Positions 63,062 to 64,000 of a stretch of DNA of 64,000 bases are shown here, one piece after another (positions within the stretch are counted from its first letter, which is position 1; every line of letters starts with the position of its first letter). Source of the DNA: Acinetobacter bouvetii (lineage in GTDB: Bacteria > Pseudomonadota > Gammaproteobacteria > Pseudomonadales > Moraxellaceae); contig NZ_CADDTS010000027.1 of assembly GCF_902753875.1 (NCBI RefSeq), positions 1 to 64,000 of the forward strand, in the 5' to 3' direction. Under the pieces are notes generated by a model, which was not told the origin of the DNA, did not search any database, and saw only the letters and a program-made list of their open reading frames with translations. A program made the position numbers and the translations under genes.

Positions 63062-64000
63062 ATGGGCATATATATACTAAAAAGACTGCTGCTGATTATT
63101 CCAACGCTGTTTTTCATTTTATTGATTAACTTTGTGGTGATTCAGATTGCACCGGGTGGGCCTGTTGAGCAAGCTATTCAACAGGCAGAAGCATTTCAGG
63201 GCTTGAGTGCGACGGGTGGGGAAACAGCCACTGCGAAAAGCAATTATCAGGGCGCCAAAGGTTTAAGTGAGGAAATGGTCGAGAAGATTAAAGCCCAATA
63301 CGGTTTTGATCAGCCTGCGTACATACGCTTCTGGAACATGCTCAAAAGTTATGCCAGCTTAGATTTCGGTGTCAGTTTTTTTAAAGACAAACCGGTAACG
63401 CAGTTGCTGTGGGAAAAAATGCCGGTGTCCTTGTCCTTGGGTTTATGGAGTACTTTGCTGATTTATCTGGTGTCGATTCCGTTGGGCATTAAGAAAGCCC
63501 GTCAGCATGGCATGCTGTTTGATAAATCCACGTCGCTCTTGCTGGCGATTGGTTATGCTGTACCATCTTTTGTCTTTGCAGTGTTATTGATTGTATTCTT
63601 TGCTGGTGGTTCATATTTTCAGTGGTTCCCGCTGCAAGGTCTGGTTTCTGAAAATTTTAGTGAACTGAGTATCTTGGGAAAAATTAAAGATTATTTTTGG
63701 CATATGACCTTACCTTTGCTGGCAATAGTGATTGGTGGTTTCGCCGGGCTGACTTATCTGACAAAGTATTCCTTCATGGAAGAATTAAATAAACAATATG
63801 TTTTGGCAGCACGTTCCAAAGGTTTAACAGAATCGCGGGTGCTGTATGGTCATGTATTTCGTAATGCCATGCTGATTGTGATTGCCGGTTTACCTGAAGC
63901 CTTGATTGGTATCTTCTTTGTTGGCAACCTGTTTATCGAAATTATCTTTAATTTGGATGGCCTAGGTCTGCTTGGTTTTGAAGCGATTCAGCAGCGTGAT
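63062..64000 (+). CDS. yejB: Peptide ABC transporter permease YejB, 3' end outside window
   Basis: The frame starts at ATG 63062 and is open to the window end (313 codons). It begins 'MGIYILKRLLLIIPTLFFIL', the OppB/YejB N-terminal helix, with 'VVIQIAPGGPVEQAIQQAE', 'KAQYGFDQP', 'GLWSTLLIYLVSIPLGI' and the ABC permease EAA loop ('RSKGLTESRVLYGHVFRNAML'). It forms the inner-membrane channel with YejE and the ATPase YejF, which should lie just beyond. Only some 40-50 C-terminal residues are missing by comparison with E. coli YejB. Confidence 0.93.
   Translation, partial: MGIYILKRLLLIIPTLFFILLINFVVIQIAPGGPVEQAIQQAEAFQGLSATGGETATAKSNYQGAKGLSEEMVEKIKAQYGFDQPAYIRFWNMLKSYASLDFGVSFFKDKPVTQLLWEKMPVSLSLGLWSTLLIYLVSIPLGIKKARQHGMLFDKSTSLLLAIGYAVPSFVFAVLLIVFFAGGSYFQWFPLQGLVSENFSELSILGKIKDYFWHMTLPLLAIVIGGFAGLTYLTKYSFMEELNKQYVLAARSKGLTESRVLYGHVFRNAMLIVIAGLPEALIGIFFVGNLFIEIIFNLDGLGLLGFEAIQQRD

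Overview
The window is a chromosomal segment of a gammaproteobacterium, most likely Acinetobacter. The assignment rests on protein-level recognition and gene order: an RNase HI-DnaQ fusion, a GTP-type PEP carboxykinase, two tandem sugar/acid MFS permeases, a lone RsxB beside nth, an rsmI/lppC-yraN-dolP block, a nudC-fimL pair, and moderately AT-rich DNA with long A/T intergenic tracts. The species cannot be fixed. No rRNA operon, CRISPR array or complete insertion sequence was seen; the left edge carries only the start of a transposase-like gene.

Layout. 1-2.0 kb: transposase fragment, a small basic protein, a WYL regulator, and tRNA-Cys/tRNA-Leu on the minus strand. 2.0-9.1 kb: folD, a REP-like double hairpin, a methyltransferase, a lipoprotein, two tandem MFS permeases and glpD. 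9.1-17.1 kb: an exported protein, pckG, a lipid kinase/phosphoesterase pair, groESL with a clear sigma-32 promoter, and a LuxR-type regulator. 17.2-25.3 kb: several lipoproteins including an NlpE-like one, an acyltransferase, a TSUP permease, rsmD, mrdA (PBP2) and a possible outer-membrane barrel. 25.3-34.4 kb: a DUF445 protein, adk, nth-rsxB, gdhA, a META/DUF4377 lipoprotein, ygiD, rlmH and an M28 peptidase. 34.4-43.1 kb: lon with an apparent heat-shock RNA gene just downstream, 5-formyl-THF cyclo-ligase, a MerR regulator divergent from a copper P-type ATPase with four YHS domains, 6S RNA (ssrS), zapA and a coiled-coil protein. 43.1-49.8 kb: ygfB-pepP, then a two-gene AT-rich island bearing XerC/XerD dif-like sites, then ubiH-ubiI and a SutA-like protein. 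49.8-57.7 kb: rsmI divergent from lppC-yraN-dolP-hydrolase, then nudC-fimL and the rnhA-dnaQ fusion. 57.8-64 kb: mltD with eight LysM repeats, yejA, and the start of yejB, cut by the window end.

Most of the window is ordinary core genome. Two places stand out. First, downstream of lon on the same strand there is a near-consensus sigma-32 promoter followed at the expected distance by three compact hairpins, the last a terminator with a U-run: an apparent heat-shock small RNA of about 120 nt that I do not recognise. Second, the conserved pepP-ubiH junction is split by a NYN/LOTUS-type protein gene and a 106-residue orphan gene. Two 11-6-11 dif-like sites lie exactly 400 bp apart around the orphan, and a weaker inverted site lies beyond the NYN gene; this resembles the dif modules of Acinetobacter plasmids, here in a chromosomal setting. 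A third point is that the familiar zapA-ssrS-5-formyl-THF cyclo-ligase order is broken by the copper regulator/ATPase pair.

Coordinates of starts follow visible ribosome-binding sites, signal peptides or family starts where these disagree with the longest open frame; each such decision is stated. All similarity statements are from memory of protein families, not from a search.
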